Positions 17,231 to 26,555 of a stretch of DNA of 64,000 nt are shown one piece after another (the first letter of the stretch is position 1; each line of letters opens with the position of its first letter). Origin of the DNA: Ewingella americana ATCC 33852 (lineage in GTDB: Bacteria > Pseudomonadota > Gammaproteobacteria > Enterobacterales > Enterobacteriaceae); assembly GCF_000735345.1 (NCBI RefSeq), contig NZ_JMPJ01000051.1, forward strand, positions 1 to 64,000, read 5' to 3'. The notes beneath the pieces are model-generated. The model was not told where the DNA came from. It ran no database searches and worked only from the letters and a program-made list of their open reading frames with translations. The position numbers and the translations under genes were made by a program.

Positions 17231-18565
17231 ATGTCGCAACAAACCGCCATTTTCAATCTGTTCTTCTTCAACCCGCAGGGGGATTATCGCTTCTCGTGGC
17301 GGCATCCCGATGCGCCGGGCAAAGAGATCTTCACCCTAAAATATTTCGCCGACCTCGCCCGTAAAGCCGAGGCGGCCACGCTGGACAATATTTTCATCGC
17401 CGACCACGTCGCCGTCTGGGATACCGTGCCGAGCGGCATGGCCCACTACGCCAACCCGCGTCTGGAGCCCATAACCCTGCTCGCCGCGCTCTCTGCGGTG
17501 ACCGAGCATATTGGCCTGATGGCCACGGCTTCTACCTCCTACAATGAGCCTTACAATTTAGCGCGCTATTTTGCCTCGCTGGACTTTCTCAGCGAAGGGC
17601 GCGCCAGCTGGAACGTGGTCACTTCGTGGCTCCCAGAAGAAGCCGCCAACTACGGCTTAGAACAGTTGCCCAAGCATGACACCCGCTACCAGCGCGCCGC
17701 CGAGTTTATCGAGGTGGTGCGCAAACTTTGGGACTCGTGGCAGGACGACGCGGTGCTGATTGACAAGCAGAGCGGCTATTTTACCGATCCGCAGAAAGTG
17801 CATCAGTTGAACCATGAAGGCGAATTCTTCCGTGTTCGCGGCCCGCTCAACCTGCCTCGCCCGCCGCAGGGCCACCCTATTGTGGTGCAGGCCGGTTCTT
17901 CGGAATCAGGCAAACAGCTGGCCGCCGCGCAGGCTGAAATTCACTTTGTGTTTATGCGTGATATCGAAAAAGGGCTGATTTACCGCGCCGACATGGACCG
18001 TCGCCTGCGGGAAAATGGCCGCGAGCCGGCGCATTTCAAAATCCTCGGCGGCGTGCTGCCGGTAGTGGTCAACAGTGAAGAAGAGAAACAGCAGCGCCAG
18101 CGGCTGATCGAATCGCTGATGAATGACCAGATGGCGCTGGACCTGCTCAGCACCTATCTGCGCATGGATCTCAGCGAGTACGATCCTCATGCCCCGCTGC
18201 CGCCGCTGCCGGACGAGCACGATTTTGATGGCCTGCGCACCGCGTTGAGCATCATTCGCGGCTACGACAAGAAGCTGACCGTGCTGGAGCTAGGCCGCCT
18301 GCTGCTGCAAAGCTCCGACAGCTGGCTGGTGCTGGGGACTGCCGAAGAGGTGGCCGACAAGCTGACCGAGGCTTTCCACGCCGGTGCCGTCGATGGCTAC
18401 AACCTGATGTTCCCTTTCCTGCCGGTCGATCTCGACAACTTTATCGAGCAGGTCGCGCCCTTGCTGAAAGCCCGTGGCGTGATGAAACAGGCCTACCAGC
18501 CGGGAACCCTGCGTGAAAAGCTCGGGCTGCCGCCGGTGGTGAATCAGTTCGCCAAACCTCAGTAA
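17231..18565 (+). CDS. LLM-class flavin-dependent monooxygenase (NtaA/SnaA/DszA family)
   Basis: The 444-residue TIM-barrel flavoprotein resembles the NtaA/SnaA/DszA group that uses reduced FMN to oxidise organosulfur or amino-polycarboxylate compounds. Family segments visible include NIFIADHVAVW, EPITLLAALSAVTEHIGLMATAS, NVVTSW and VVQAGSSESG. It follows the binding-protein gene by 50 bases and ends at a terminator, so it is probably the last gene of the ABC operon. That coupling suggests the imported compound is oxidised in the cytoplasm. No flavin reductase lies nearby, so reduced flavin must come from elsewhere. Substrate unknown. Confidence 0.87.
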   Translation: MSQQTAIFNLFFFNPQGDYRFSWRHPDAPGKEIFTLKYFADLARKAEAATLDNIFIADHVAVWDTVPSGMAHYANPRLEPITLLAALSAVTEHIGLMATASTSYNEPYNLARYFASLDFLSEGRASWNVVTSWLPEEAANYGLEQLPKHDTRYQRAAEFIEVVRKLWDSWQDDAVLIDKQSGYFTDPQKVHQLNHEGEFFRVRGPLNLPRPPQGHPIVVQAGSSESGKQLAAAQAEIHFVFMRDIEKGLIYRADMDRRLRENGREPAHFKILGGVLPVVVNSEEEKQQRQRLIESLMNDQMALDLLSTYLRMDLSEYDPHAPLPPLPDEHDFDGLRTALSIIRGYDKKLTVLELGRLLLQSSDSWLVLGTAEEVADKLTEAFHAGAVDGYNLMFPFLPVDLDNFIEQVAPLLKARGVMKQAYQPGTLREKLGLPPVVNQFAKPQ

Positions 18566-18582
18566 GCTGGCGGTAAGAAAGC

Positions 18583-18608
18583 AAAAAGGCCCTAAACGGG
18601 CCTTTTTT
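18583..18608. terminator. Bidirectional terminator
   Basis: Stem GGCCC/GGGCC with a 5-nt loop, flanked by five A on the left and six T on the right. It serves the monooxygenase (+) and the convergent desaturase (-). Confidence 0.85.
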
Positions 18609-18628
18609 ATTGCCGGAGTTCAATCACT

Positions 18629-19621
18629 TCACTCCTTCTGCGCCTCTTCTCGCGGCTCAACGCACCCGTGAGGGAAATAGGTATTGATCTCCACCTTGAT
18701 GGGTTTAATCAGGTGTTCACGCATCAGCTCGCCATAGCCGTTGACCAAAAAGCCCTGATTGCGCGCCAAATAGTCGGCCTTGTTGGCGCGATACACCTGC
18801 GGCAGACCGTACCACGGCACGCGCGGCAAATCGTGATGCACCGAGTGATAATTGAGATTGAGGAACAGCAGCCGCCAGAACCACCCTGCCTCGTTGATCA
18901 CCGTGCGGGCTTCGGGATCTTCCGCCGCGCGATGTTCGAAGAAAGATCTCACCTTGGTCATCGCCAGCATCGGCCAAGTCACCGCCAACAGATAGTAAAT
19001 CACCCCAAAGTCATGCTTCACCAGCCAGCCCAGCACCGGAATCAATAACAGCAGATGCACCGACCACATGACCATCGAGGCCGGGCGACGATAGCGGAAA
19101 GATTGCCAAATATTGACGAAAGTAAAGCGCATGGTCAGCAGCGGCGTTAACAGCAATCGCCCCGGAAAGGTGTTACGCAGCCGCACCAGCTGGCGCTGTA
19201 GGCCGTTAAAATGGTGCCAACGGCGCTCGGTAAAATAGTAGCTCTCGGGATCGGTTTCCGGCACGGTGAGATCTTCATCAAAATGGTGCTTGAGGTGCAG
19301 GTCGCGATAGGTGCCGTACGGGTACCAAATAGAAAACGGCAGCAGGCCGAACAGCTGGTTCAGTCGCGGGAAACGGGTCGGATGGCCGTGCAGCAGCTCG
19401 TGCTGTAAAGACATATACCAGGTGCTGAACCAGATAAGCAGTAGGGTCGCGGGCAGCCGCCCCAAGCTCTGCCAGTAAGCCACGGTGGCAAACCAGCCGC
19501 TATAAATGGTGATGATTAGCAGCCAGGTCGGCAGCTCAGTGCGCCACAGCCAACTGCGATGCAACGCCTGCACCGACTCACGCTGCTGCTCATTTAAATA
19601 AACTGATGCCCTTCCACTCAT
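18629..19621 (-). CDS. Membrane fatty acid desaturase family protein
   Basis: The 330-residue integral-membrane di-iron enzyme has three histidine boxes: HELLHGH, HLKHH and HSVHHDLP. Hydrophobic segments lie at about 30-80 and 165-215. The family includes fatty-acid desaturases, hydroxylases and carotenoid ketolases, so the exact reaction is open. Such a gene is not usual in E. coli, which desaturates anaerobically via FabA. Flanked by the ABC operon (convergent) and a small membrane-protein gene in the same direction. Confidence 0.85.
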   Translation of the reverse strand: MSGRASVYLNEQQRESVQALHRSWLWRTELPTWLLIITIYSGWFATVAYWQSLGRLPATLLLIWFSTWYMSLQHELLHGHPTRFPRLNQLFGLLPFSIWYPYGTYRDLHLKHHFDEDLTVPETDPESYYFTERRWHHFNGLQRQLVRLRNTFPGRLLLTPLLTMRFTFVNIWQSFRYRRPASMVMWSVHLLLLIPVLGWLVKHDFGVIYYLLAVTWPMLAMTKVRSFFEHRAAEDPEARTVINEAGWFWRLLFLNLNYHSVHHDLPRVPWYGLPQVYRANKADYLARNQGFLVNGYGELMREHLIKPIKVEINTYFPHGCVEPREEAQKE

Positions 19622-19732
19622 GATGATCCACTGGCAAATGTGATGAATTAATCAGCCAGAGATTAATCAGCCAAGGTGAAACCACAAGTGATTTGAATTG
19701 CTAAGCTTAGTCACTGAATTGCTTAGAAGAAT

Positions 19733-19760
19733 CCCCCGTAAAAGCATGGATTTACGGGGG
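19733..19760 (-). terminator. Hairpin downstream of the small membrane protein
   Basis: Perfect 10-bp stem CCCCCGTAAA/TTTACGGGGG with an 8-nt loop. On the minus strand only a weak T tract follows (GATTCTTC), so termination is likely but not certain. Confidence 0.55.
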
Positions 19761-19795
19761 TGAAATTAGCGGGAGAAATCTGTGCGAATTCTCGA

Positions 19796-20179
19796 TTACG
19801 CGGCTTTAAAAGCTTTGAGCTTTTTCGAGAAATAGAGGTAAAAAATGGTCAGAATATAGATAAGCTCAGCACCCAGCATTTGCGGGTAGAACTCTTTCGG
19901 GATCGACTTGCCGCTGAAGATAATACCGATAATCGACAAATCTAACAGGATCACCACCGCCACCAGCCCCATCAGCAGGTTAATGGCTTTTGCGCCGCCG
20001 CCGCGGGTGTTCATTTTAAACACCACATAGGCCACCATCAGCAGCTGTAGCGCCACGATATACACCGTCGGCCCCGTCGCCTTCATCACAAATGCCCAGC
20101 CAGAAAGCATTTTTAAAACCAAGAATACCGCCAATACCATCGCCAGTATTGGGCGCTTGGCTTTAATCACTTCATCCAT
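19796..20179 (-). CDS. Small four-helix membrane protein of unknown function
   Basis: The 127-residue protein has hydrophobic segments at about 10-30, 40-55, 66-90 and 100-118, a basic first loop (NTRGGGAK) and a basic C-terminus (KKLKAFKAA). No known motif recognised. Reads in the same direction as the flanking mppA (upstream) and desaturase (downstream), but hairpins lie on both sides, so it may be its own unit. Confidence 0.7.
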   Translation of the reverse strand: MDEVIKAKRPILAMVLAVFLVLKMLSGWAFVMKATGPTVYIVALQLLMVAYVVFKMNTRGGGAKAINLLMGLVAVVILLDLSIIGIIFSGKSIPKEFYPQMLGAELIYILTIFYLYFSKKLKAFKAA

Positions 20180-20241
20180 CTTGTTACTCCGTTTTATGGT
20201 TTTTTGTTCATCGTCACTCTTTGTTCATCGCCACCAACAGA

Positions 20242-20269
20242 AAGAGCACCTCCGCGACAGGGTGCTCTT
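20242..20269 (-). terminator. Probable mppA terminator
   Basis: Stem AAGAGCACC/GGTGCTCTT (9 bp) just past the mppA stop. The minus-strand T tract is short (TTTCTGTT). Confidence 0.6.
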
Positions 20270-20299
20270 GTTGGCTGCGTGGGCCTTTTAGGCCGCAAA

Positions 20300-21934
20300 T
20301 CAGTGCTTAATAATGTACATCTCTTGACTGTAAGCCACGTCTTCCGGGTTGGTAATTGGGTAACCCTTCACCCACGGCTTGATCAGGCGGCCGTTGGTGT
20401 ATTGGTAGATCGGCGCGATCGGGGCTTGTTCGGCGATGATCTGCTCGGCCTTGTTGTAGTCGTCGTTGCGGCGCGCGTCGTTGGTTTCACGGCTGGCGTC
20501 GCTGACGGCTTTGTCGTAATCGGCGTTGCTGAATTTGCTGATGTTGCTGTTGTGGGTTGAGGTCAGCAGCGACAAGAAGGTGGAAGCCTCATTGTAGTCG
20601 CCGACCCACGAGGCGCGGATCACGTCGAAGTTGCCGGTGTTGCGGCTGTCGATGTAGGTTTTCCACTCCTGATTGACCAGCTTGACGTCGGCCCCCAGCG
20701 TTTTCTTCCACATTGAGGCCACGGCGATAGCAATCTTCTGGTGGCTCTCTGAGGTGTTGTACAGCAGGGTGAGCTTGAGCGGCTTGTTAGGGCCATAGCC
20801 CGCCGCGGCCAGCAGCCCTTTGGCCTGCGAGTCCAGCTCTTCCTGCGAGTATTGCTGGAGAATGCTTTTGCTCGGCTTGAAGCCGTTGGTGACGTCCGGC
20901 GTGAAGTGGCAGGCTGGGATCTCGCCAGTGCCCAGCACCTTCTCAGCAATGATTTTACGGTCGATGCTGTAAGACAGCGCCTGACGTACGCGCGGGTCAT
21001 CGGTCGGCGCGCGCTTGGTGTTGAAAGCGTAGTAGTAAGTGCCGAGCTGGAATGGGGTGTAAACCTGCCCCGGAATGTCCTTCAGCAGCTTCTGATACTG
21101 GTCTTTCGGGAAAGACTCGGTGATGTCGATATCATCGGCCAGATAGCGTTTGGTGGCGTTGGACTCTTTGTTAATCGGCACAAAAGTCACTTTGGTCAGC
21201 ACCGTGTGGGCGTGGTCCCAGTAGTGCGGATTTGGCTCGAGCACCAGCTTTTCATTCACCACGCGGTCTTTCAGCACGTATGCGCCGTTACCCACCATAT
21301 TGCCGGGCTTGGTCCAGTCTTCACCATACTTCTCAACCGTGGCCTGATGCACCGGGAACAGGCTGAAGTTAGCCAGCAGGCTGACGAAATAAGGCACCGG
21401 GCGGTCTAACTGTACTTTCAGCTGGGTGTCGCTGACGGCGGTCACGCCCAGCTTATCCACCGGCATTTTGCCCGCAATAATAGCGTCGGCGTTTTGAATG
21501 CCGGCGAGGCCCGCAAACCATGCGCCGGTGGACAGCCCTTTCGGGTCCACCAGTCTGCGCCAGCTATAAACGAAATCTTTGGCCGTGACAGGGTCACCGT
21601 TTGACCAGCGGGCGTCTTTGCGCAGATTGAAGACGAAAGTCTGGTTATCCTGCGTTTGCCAGCTCTCGGCGACGCCCGGCACGCTTTTGCCGTTGGCATC
21701 CTGATTGACTAACCCTTCGAACAAGTCGCGCACCACCTGCGCTTCAGGCAGGCCGATGACCTTGGTCGGGTCCAGCGAGGCGGGCTCGTCTTTAATATGG
21801 CGGACAATTTCTTGCTTATCGGCCAACTGGGTTCCGGCCGGAACCTGAGCAGCCGTTGCGGTTCCTAATGACAGCGCCACTAAACCGGCGCAGAGCGAAT
21901 AAGAGAAGAGGTGAAACTGTTTTCCCTGAGGCAT
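20300..21934 (-). CDS. mppA: Periplasmic murein tripeptide-binding protein (OppA family)
   Basis: The 544-residue protein has a signal peptide (basic start, FSYSLCAGLVALSLGTATA, cleavage near AAQ) and the SBP family 5 fold. MppA binds L-Ala-gamma-D-Glu-meso-diaminopimelate and passes it to the OppBCDF permease for murein recycling. The start at 21934, behind GGGAG, replaces a longer reading frame. MppA is chosen over OppA because no opp permease genes follow and the genes for the next recycling steps, mpaA and ycjG, are adjacent, as in E. coli. Confidence 0.85.
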   Translation of the reverse strand: MPQGKQFHLFSYSLCAGLVALSLGTATAAQVPAGTQLADKQEIVRHIKDEPASLDPTKVIGLPEAQVVRDLFEGLVNQDANGKSVPGVAESWQTQDNQTFVFNLRKDARWSNGDPVTAKDFVYSWRRLVDPKGLSTGAWFAGLAGIQNADAIIAGKMPVDKLGVTAVSDTQLKVQLDRPVPYFVSLLANFSLFPVHQATVEKYGEDWTKPGNMVGNGAYVLKDRVVNEKLVLEPNPHYWDHAHTVLTKVTFVPINKESNATKRYLADDIDITESFPKDQYQKLLKDIPGQVYTPFQLGTYYYAFNTKRAPTDDPRVRQALSYSIDRKIIAEKVLGTGEIPACHFTPDVTNGFKPSKSILQQYSQEELDSQAKGLLAAAGYGPNKPLKLTLLYNTSESHQKIAIAVASMWKKTLGADVKLVNQEWKTYIDSRNTGNFDVIRASWVGDYNEASTFLSLLTSTHNSNISKFSNADYDKAVSDASRETNDARRNDDYNKAEQIIAEQAPIAPIYQYTNGRLIKPWVKGYPITNPEDVAYSQEMYIIKH

Positions 21935-22165
21935 GGTCGACTCCCGACAAGCAATTGATTTATTGATGTTCCTGATTTGTATCATTCATTGAATTCATAC
22001 CCTATAAAAATTCGTTACAGATTTGCCTTAGCGCACAAAACTTCGGCAACCCGCCGCGCTTTGCAGAAAAAAGGTGATTCGCGCCCTGCTGTCGACAATA
22101 AAACTACATTCAACGGGCAAACTGCGGTAAAAAAAGTTATTCAAACCTCTAATAACGGAACTGTT

Positions 22166-22882
22166 ATGAGCGCCCTCGTTCCCCGCCCGCAACGCGGAAA
22201 ACTCAGTAATCTTGGATTGCCCTTCGGCAAGTCGCTGCTTGGCGCGCCGCTGATCTACTTCCCGGCGGCAGAGCCTGACGCCAGCACCGGGCTGATTCTG
22301 GCGGGGACTCACGGCGATGAAACCGCCGCCGTGGTCTCGCTCTCCTGCGCGCTGCGTTCGATTAAACCCGAGCAGTTGCGCCATCACGTGGTGTTGGCGG
22401 TGAACCCTGACGGCTGCCAGTTGGGGCTGCGCGCCAATGCCAACGGGGTAGATCTCAATCGCAACTTCCCTAGCGCCAACTGGAAAAGCGGCGACACGGT
22501 TTATCGCTGGAACAGCGCGGCGCAGGAGCGTGACGTGGTGTTGTCGACCGGAGAAAAGGCCGGGTCAGAGCTGGAGACGCAGGCGCTGTGCCATTTGATT
22601 CATCGGCTGGCCCCTAAGTGGGTAGTGACGTTTCACGAGCCGCTGGCCTGCATTGAAGACCCACACACCTCGCCGCTGGGGGCTTGGCTGGCGAACGCCT
22701 TCAGCCTGCCGCTGGTGACCAGCGTGGGTTACGCCACGCCGGGCTCTTTTGGCAGTTGGTGTGAGGATTTGGGGTTGCACTGCATTACGGCGGAGTACCC
22801 TCCGGTGTCAGCGGACCACGCCAGCGAGGTCTACTTGCAGGCGCTGATTGACCTGCTCACTGGCGCGGCGAACGAGCCTTAA
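22166..22882 (+). CDS. mpaA: Murein peptide amidase A
   Basis: The 238-residue zinc carboxypeptidase-fold enzyme splits the gamma-D-Glu-diaminopimelate bond of murein tripeptide in the cytoplasm. Zinc motif THGDE, then NPDGCQLGLRANANGVDLNR and FHEPLACIED, match E. coli MpaA almost residue for residue. The ATG at 22166 gives the family N-terminus; the long upstream extension is not homologous. Divergent from mppA and convergent with ycjG, whose stop lies only 4 bases away. Its dipeptide product is the substrate of YcjG. Confidence 0.95.
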   Translation: MSALVPRPQRGKLSNLGLPFGKSLLGAPLIYFPAAEPDASTGLILAGTHGDETAAVVSLSCALRSIKPEQLRHHVVLAVNPDGCQLGLRANANGVDLNRNFPSANWKSGDTVYRWNSAAQERDVVLSTGEKAGSELETQALCHLIHRLAPKWVVTFHEPLACIEDPHTSPLGAWLANAFSLPLVTSVGYATPGSFGSWCEDLGLHCITAEYPPVSADHASEVYLQALIDLLTGAANEP

Positions 22883-22886
22883 TGGC

Positions 22887-23867
22887 TTACTGCTTAGAAG
22901 CCGCGAGGTCAATGACGCCGCAGTGGAAAGCCAGCGGCGGCTCGACGTCCTGCGCCAGCCAGGTCGGGCCGTCGAGGTCGACAAACTTGGCTCCGGCGGC
23001 CAGCGGCAGCGCGGCGCGCACCGCACGCGAAGTGCAGAGCATGCAGCCCAGCATGATGTCGAAACCCTGCGCATGAGCCCCTGACGCCAGCCTTAGCGCT
23101 TCGGTCAGTCCTCCGGTTTTATCCAGTTTAATGTTGACCATCTCGTAGCGACCCTGCAGCGCCTCCAGCCCTTCCAGCGTGTGGCAGCTCTCATCGGCAC
23201 AAATTGGCAGCGGATGAATGAAGTTCTCCAGCGCCGAGTCCTGCCCGGCGGGCAACGGCTGCTCGAGCATCATTACGCCTAAGTCCGCCAGCAGTTGGCA
23301 GCGCGCCGCCAGCCCTTCGCTCTGCCACGATTCGTTGGCATCGACGATCAGGGTGGCGTGCGGCACCGCGCTGCGGATTGCCACCATTCGCTCGGCAATC
23401 ATGCGATCGTCGAGTTTCACCTTCAGCAGGGTTGCGCCATTCTTCTGGTGAGTCAGCGCCGCGGCGGCCATCGCCTCCGGCGTATCCACGCTCAGGGTCT
23501 GGGCCATGCTGATGGAAGTAAGTGGCTCGACGCCCGTAAGCTCCCACAATGAGCGCCCGGTCAGCTGGCTCTCGAGATTCCACAGCGCGCAGTCCAGCGC
23601 GTTACGCGCGGCTCCGGCGGGCAGCAGGCGCTGGAGCTCGTCGCGGCTGGCGCCCTGTTCGATGGCGGGCAGTGCGCTGGCGATCTGCTCCATCACGCTG
23701 GTTTCGCTTTCGCCATAGCGTGGATAAGGGGTGCATTCGCCGACGCCGCGCACGCCATTTTGTTCTATTTCTACCGTGACCACCCTCGCCTCGGTTCGAC
23801 TTCCGCGTGAAATGACAAAGGCCGTGTGTAACGGCCAGGCTTCTGGATAAAAGCGCACACTTCTCAT
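22887..23867 (-). CDS. ycjG: L-Ala-D/L-Glu epimerase
   Basis: The 326-residue enolase-superfamily enzyme has KVK general-base lysine motif (LLKVKLDD), metal ligands in IVDANES, EQPLPAG and DESCH, and the second catalytic lysine in NIKLDKTGG. It epimerises L-Ala-D-Glu to L-Ala-L-Glu so that the murein dipeptide can be hydrolysed and reused. Placed between mpaA and tpx, as in E. coli, where the gene is called ycjG. Confidence 0.93.
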   Translation of the reverse strand: MRSVRFYPEAWPLHTAFVISRGSRTEARVVTVEIEQNGVRGVGECTPYPRYGESETSVMEQIASALPAIEQGASRDELQRLLPAGAARNALDCALWNLESQLTGRSLWELTGVEPLTSISMAQTLSVDTPEAMAAAALTHQKNGATLLKVKLDDRMIAERMVAIRSAVPHATLIVDANESWQSEGLAARCQLLADLGVMMLEQPLPAGQDSALENFIHPLPICADESCHTLEGLEALQGRYEMVNIKLDKTGGLTEALRLASGAHAQGFDIMLGCMLCTSRAVRAALPLAAGAKFVDLDGPTWLAQDVEPPLAFHCGVIDLAASKQ

Positions 23868-24144
23868 AACGGCTCCCGATTTTCCTCTGCCACCTTCGGC
23901 CCATGCTCAAAGGTTTAACACAGCGTTCATTTTTCCAAAGTAGTTGAAATTGGCGCTTTTCAGCAAGTCACAAAATGACCTGAAGTTAATTTGGATCAGT
24001 AACTTGGGATATGGCGCACAGCGCGCGCGGCTTGGCCCGAAACTCGGGAAGGAAAACAATTAATTAGCAAACTTTATATATCCAATTCACAATTGTTATC
24101 CTAAACTGAGGGCCGTTTGTCTCATCTGTACAAAGGAAAATATC

Positions 24145-24648
24145 ATGACCCAGACAGTACATTTTCAGAGCAACCCGGTTAGCGTTGCTGGCCAACTCCC
24201 TAAAACTGGCGATACCGTTAAGCCTTTTACTTTAGTCGCAAAAGATCTCTCTGATGTCAGCCTGAGCAGTTTTGTCGGTAAACGCAAGGTGCTGAACATC
24301 TTCCCAAGCATTGATACCGGCGTTTGTGCGGCTTCCGTGCGTAAATTCAACCAGCTGGCTGGCGAAGTAGACAACACCGTGGTGCTGTGTATTTCTTCTG
24401 ACCTGCCATTTGCTCAGTCTCGCTTCTGCGGCGCTGAAGGTCTGTCAAACGTGGTTACCCTCTCCACCCTGCGCGGCGGCGAGTTCAAGAATGACTACGG
24501 CGTGGCAATCACCGATGGCGCACTTGCGGGTCTGACTGCTCGTGCGGTTATCGTGCTGGATGGTCAGGACAACGTGCTGCACAGCGAGCTGGTGAATGAA
24601 ATCACTACTGAACCCAATTACGAAGCTGCGCTGGCCGTGCTGAAATAG
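24145..24648 (+). CDS. tpx: Thiol peroxidase Tpx
   Basis: The 167-residue periplasm-associated atypical 2-Cys peroxiredoxin reduces hydroperoxides with thioredoxin. The peroxidatic Cys is C61 in DTGVCAAS, the resolving Cys is C95 in RFCGAE, and C82 is also conserved. Length matches E. coli (168). AAAGGAAA precedes the ATG. Codon use is of the highly expressed type. Divergent from ycjG and followed by a strong terminator. Confidence 0.97.
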   Translation: MTQTVHFQSNPVSVAGQLPKTGDTVKPFTLVAKDLSDVSLSSFVGKRKVLNIFPSIDTGVCAASVRKFNQLAGEVDNTVVLCISSDLPFAQSRFCGAEGLSNVVTLSTLRGGEFKNDYGVAITDGALAGLTARAVIVLDGQDNVLHSELVNEITTEPNYEAALAVLK

Positions 24649-24676
24649 TCCGTCCTGACGCAAAGCGTTAAAAGAC

Positions 24677-24704
24677 AAAGCCCTGCATCAGCAGGGCTTT
24701 TTTT
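24677..24704 (+). terminator. tpx terminator
   Basis: Stem AAAGCCCTGC/GCAGGGCTTT with a 4-nt loop and a T run. It may also serve the convergent tyrR. Confidence 0.88.
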
Positions 24705-24730
24705 ATGATTTGAAAGCCTGAACACGGCGA

Positions 24731-26299
24731 TTATTCGTCGCTGCCGTCGGGCTTGCGGCTGCTCAGGCCATATTCGCGCAGCTTGTTGGCAATCGCGGTA
24801 TGAGAGACGCCGAGACGCTTCGCCAGCTTACGGGTACTTGGATAAGTGCGATAAAGCCGGGTTAGCACCGAACGCTCGAAACGCTTGCTGATGTCATCCA
24901 GCGAGCCGTTCAGCGCCTCTTCGCCCAGTGCCACTTCGGCATCAAAGTCAGGCAGGATCACGTCCTGCGGGCGCAGTTCGCCACCTTCTAACTGGGTTAA
25001 CGCCCGGTAAATGGCGTTTTTCAATTGGCGCACGTTACCCGGCCAACCGTAGTGCGTCAGGTAGTTCGCCAACTGTGAAGAGAGCTTCGGACGCGGCATG
25101 CCCTGCTCGTCGGAGAAGCGCGCCACAAACAGCTCGGTCAGCGGCATCACGTCGGCCTGACGTTCGCGCAGCGGCGGCAGAGTCACGGTCAGCACGTTGA
25201 GGCGATAATAGAGGTCTTCGCGGAATTCGCCGCGCTGTACCAGCTCCACCAGATTCTTCTGGGTGGCACACATCACGCGCACATCCACCTTCACTTCATG
25301 CTCTTCGCCGACGCGGCGGAAAGTGCCGTCATTGAGGAAGCGCAGCAGCTTGATTTGCATTCTCGGCGACATTTCGCCGATTTCATCCAGCAGCACCGAG
25401 CCGCCGTTGGCCTGCTCGAAGAAGCCTTTTTTGCCTTCTACCGCATTCGGGTAAGCTCCCGCCGCGTAACCAAACAGCTCGCTCTCCACCACTTCATCCG
25501 GCAGTGAGGCGCAGTTCAGGCCGAGGAACGGCTTCTTGCCGCGCGCGCTGCGCAGATGGCAGGCGTGGGCCAGTAAATCTTTGCCGGTGCCGGTATCGCC
25601 GACAATCAGCAGCGGCGCGTCGAGCATCGCCAGTTTGCGTGCCTGATCCAAAACTTGGCGCATTTTGCTGCTCACCGCCACGATGTGGTCAAACTCGCTG
25701 TCATCATTGACGGTTAAGTCTTGCAGCTGGCGGCCCATGCGCGCCGTGGATTTCAGCATTACGACCGAGCCGACCATTTCGCTGGCCTGCTGCTCGTCGT
25801 TAAGCTCAATCGGCGTCAGGTCCATCAGGAAGTCTTGACTGCGGATCACCACGCGCTCGGAGTGCGGACGGCTGGATTCGCTTTCCAACCAGCGAGTGAT
25901 GTTGTAGCCGGTGATCAGGCTGGCGGCGGGCTGTTGGCGAATTTTATCTTCGTCCATTTCAAACAGCGCCAGCGCGGCCGGGTTGGCAAGATCAACCTTG
26001 CCTTTCATGTCGATGGAGAAAACCGGTTCTGGCATCGAAACCAGTAAGGCGCGCAGCGCACGGTGCTCGCGCTCGGAAGGCATAAATGCCACGGTGCGGA
26101 CATCGGTGACGCCGTCGATGCGCCGGATCTCGGCCATCAACGCGCGGAAAGTGTCAAAATCCAGTTGGGAGAAATTAAGGTAAATACGACCACTGGCCGC
26201 AATCTCAATGCCGCGCAGATCAATGCTACGCAGAACCAATAAATCGAGTAACTCTCGGGCAAGACCCAAGCGGTCTTCGCAAAAAACTTCCAGACGCAT
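24731..26299 (-). CDS. tyrR: Aromatic amino acid regulator TyrR
   Basis: The 522-residue regulator (E. coli 513) controls aromatic amino acid synthesis and transport. Domains in order: ACT (1-75), PAS (about 80-150), AAA+ domain with Walker A GDTGTGKD (about 232-240) and DEIGEM Walker B, then the C-terminal helix-turn-helix (TRKLAKRLGVSHTAIANKL). The sigma-54 contact loop GAFTGA is replaced by AAGAYPNA, as expected for TyrR, which works with sigma-70. A TyrR-box-like site lies upstream, suggesting self-regulation as in E. coli. Confidence 0.96.
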   Translation of the reverse strand: MRLEVFCEDRLGLARELLDLLVLRSIDLRGIEIAASGRIYLNFSQLDFDTFRALMAEIRRIDGVTDVRTVAFMPSEREHRALRALLVSMPEPVFSIDMKGKVDLANPAALALFEMDEDKIRQQPAASLITGYNITRWLESESSRPHSERVVIRSQDFLMDLTPIELNDEQQASEMVGSVVMLKSTARMGRQLQDLTVNDDSEFDHIVAVSSKMRQVLDQARKLAMLDAPLLIVGDTGTGKDLLAHACHLRSARGKKPFLGLNCASLPDEVVESELFGYAAGAYPNAVEGKKGFFEQANGGSVLLDEIGEMSPRMQIKLLRFLNDGTFRRVGEEHEVKVDVRVMCATQKNLVELVQRGEFREDLYYRLNVLTVTLPPLRERQADVMPLTELFVARFSDEQGMPRPKLSSQLANYLTHYGWPGNVRQLKNAIYRALTQLEGGELRPQDVILPDFDAEVALGEEALNGSLDDISKRFERSVLTRLYRTYPSTRKLAKRLGVSHTAIANKLREYGLSSRKPDGSDE

Positions 26300-26376
26300 C
26301 AGTGTTGACCTTTTTCTGCCGGTGCGGAAATCGCTGGTGAGAATAATACTCTCTCAAGTACAGCGGAAGAAGAGAC

Positions 26377-26394
26377 TGTCACAAAATGTTGACA
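26377..26394 (-). promoter_or_regulatory. Probable TyrR box upstream of tyrR
   Basis: TGTCACAAAATGTTGACA keeps the outer TGT-N12-ACA frame of the TyrR box (TGTAAA-N6-TTTACA) about 80 bases before tyrR. The right half resembles the E. coli tyrR operator as I recall it. The match is partial. Confidence 0.45.
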
Positions 26395-26555
26395 GAAAAT
26401 TGTAATAATTAGCAGAAAAATCTTAGGACAAGGCTCAATTATCTTCAATTCTTGAAAATATGTTCAAAAGCTGAGCAGTGCCGCCCTCGTACCATTGGCA
26501 AAAATTATCTGCTAACATCGGCTGCTGATTTCACCGTCTAAAATGGTTCCCGACT

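Noticed and set aside
23868-24144. Oxygen-responsive operator upstream of tpx
   Set aside because: AT-rich promoter region, but no clean FNR, ArcA or OxyR site could be defended by eye.
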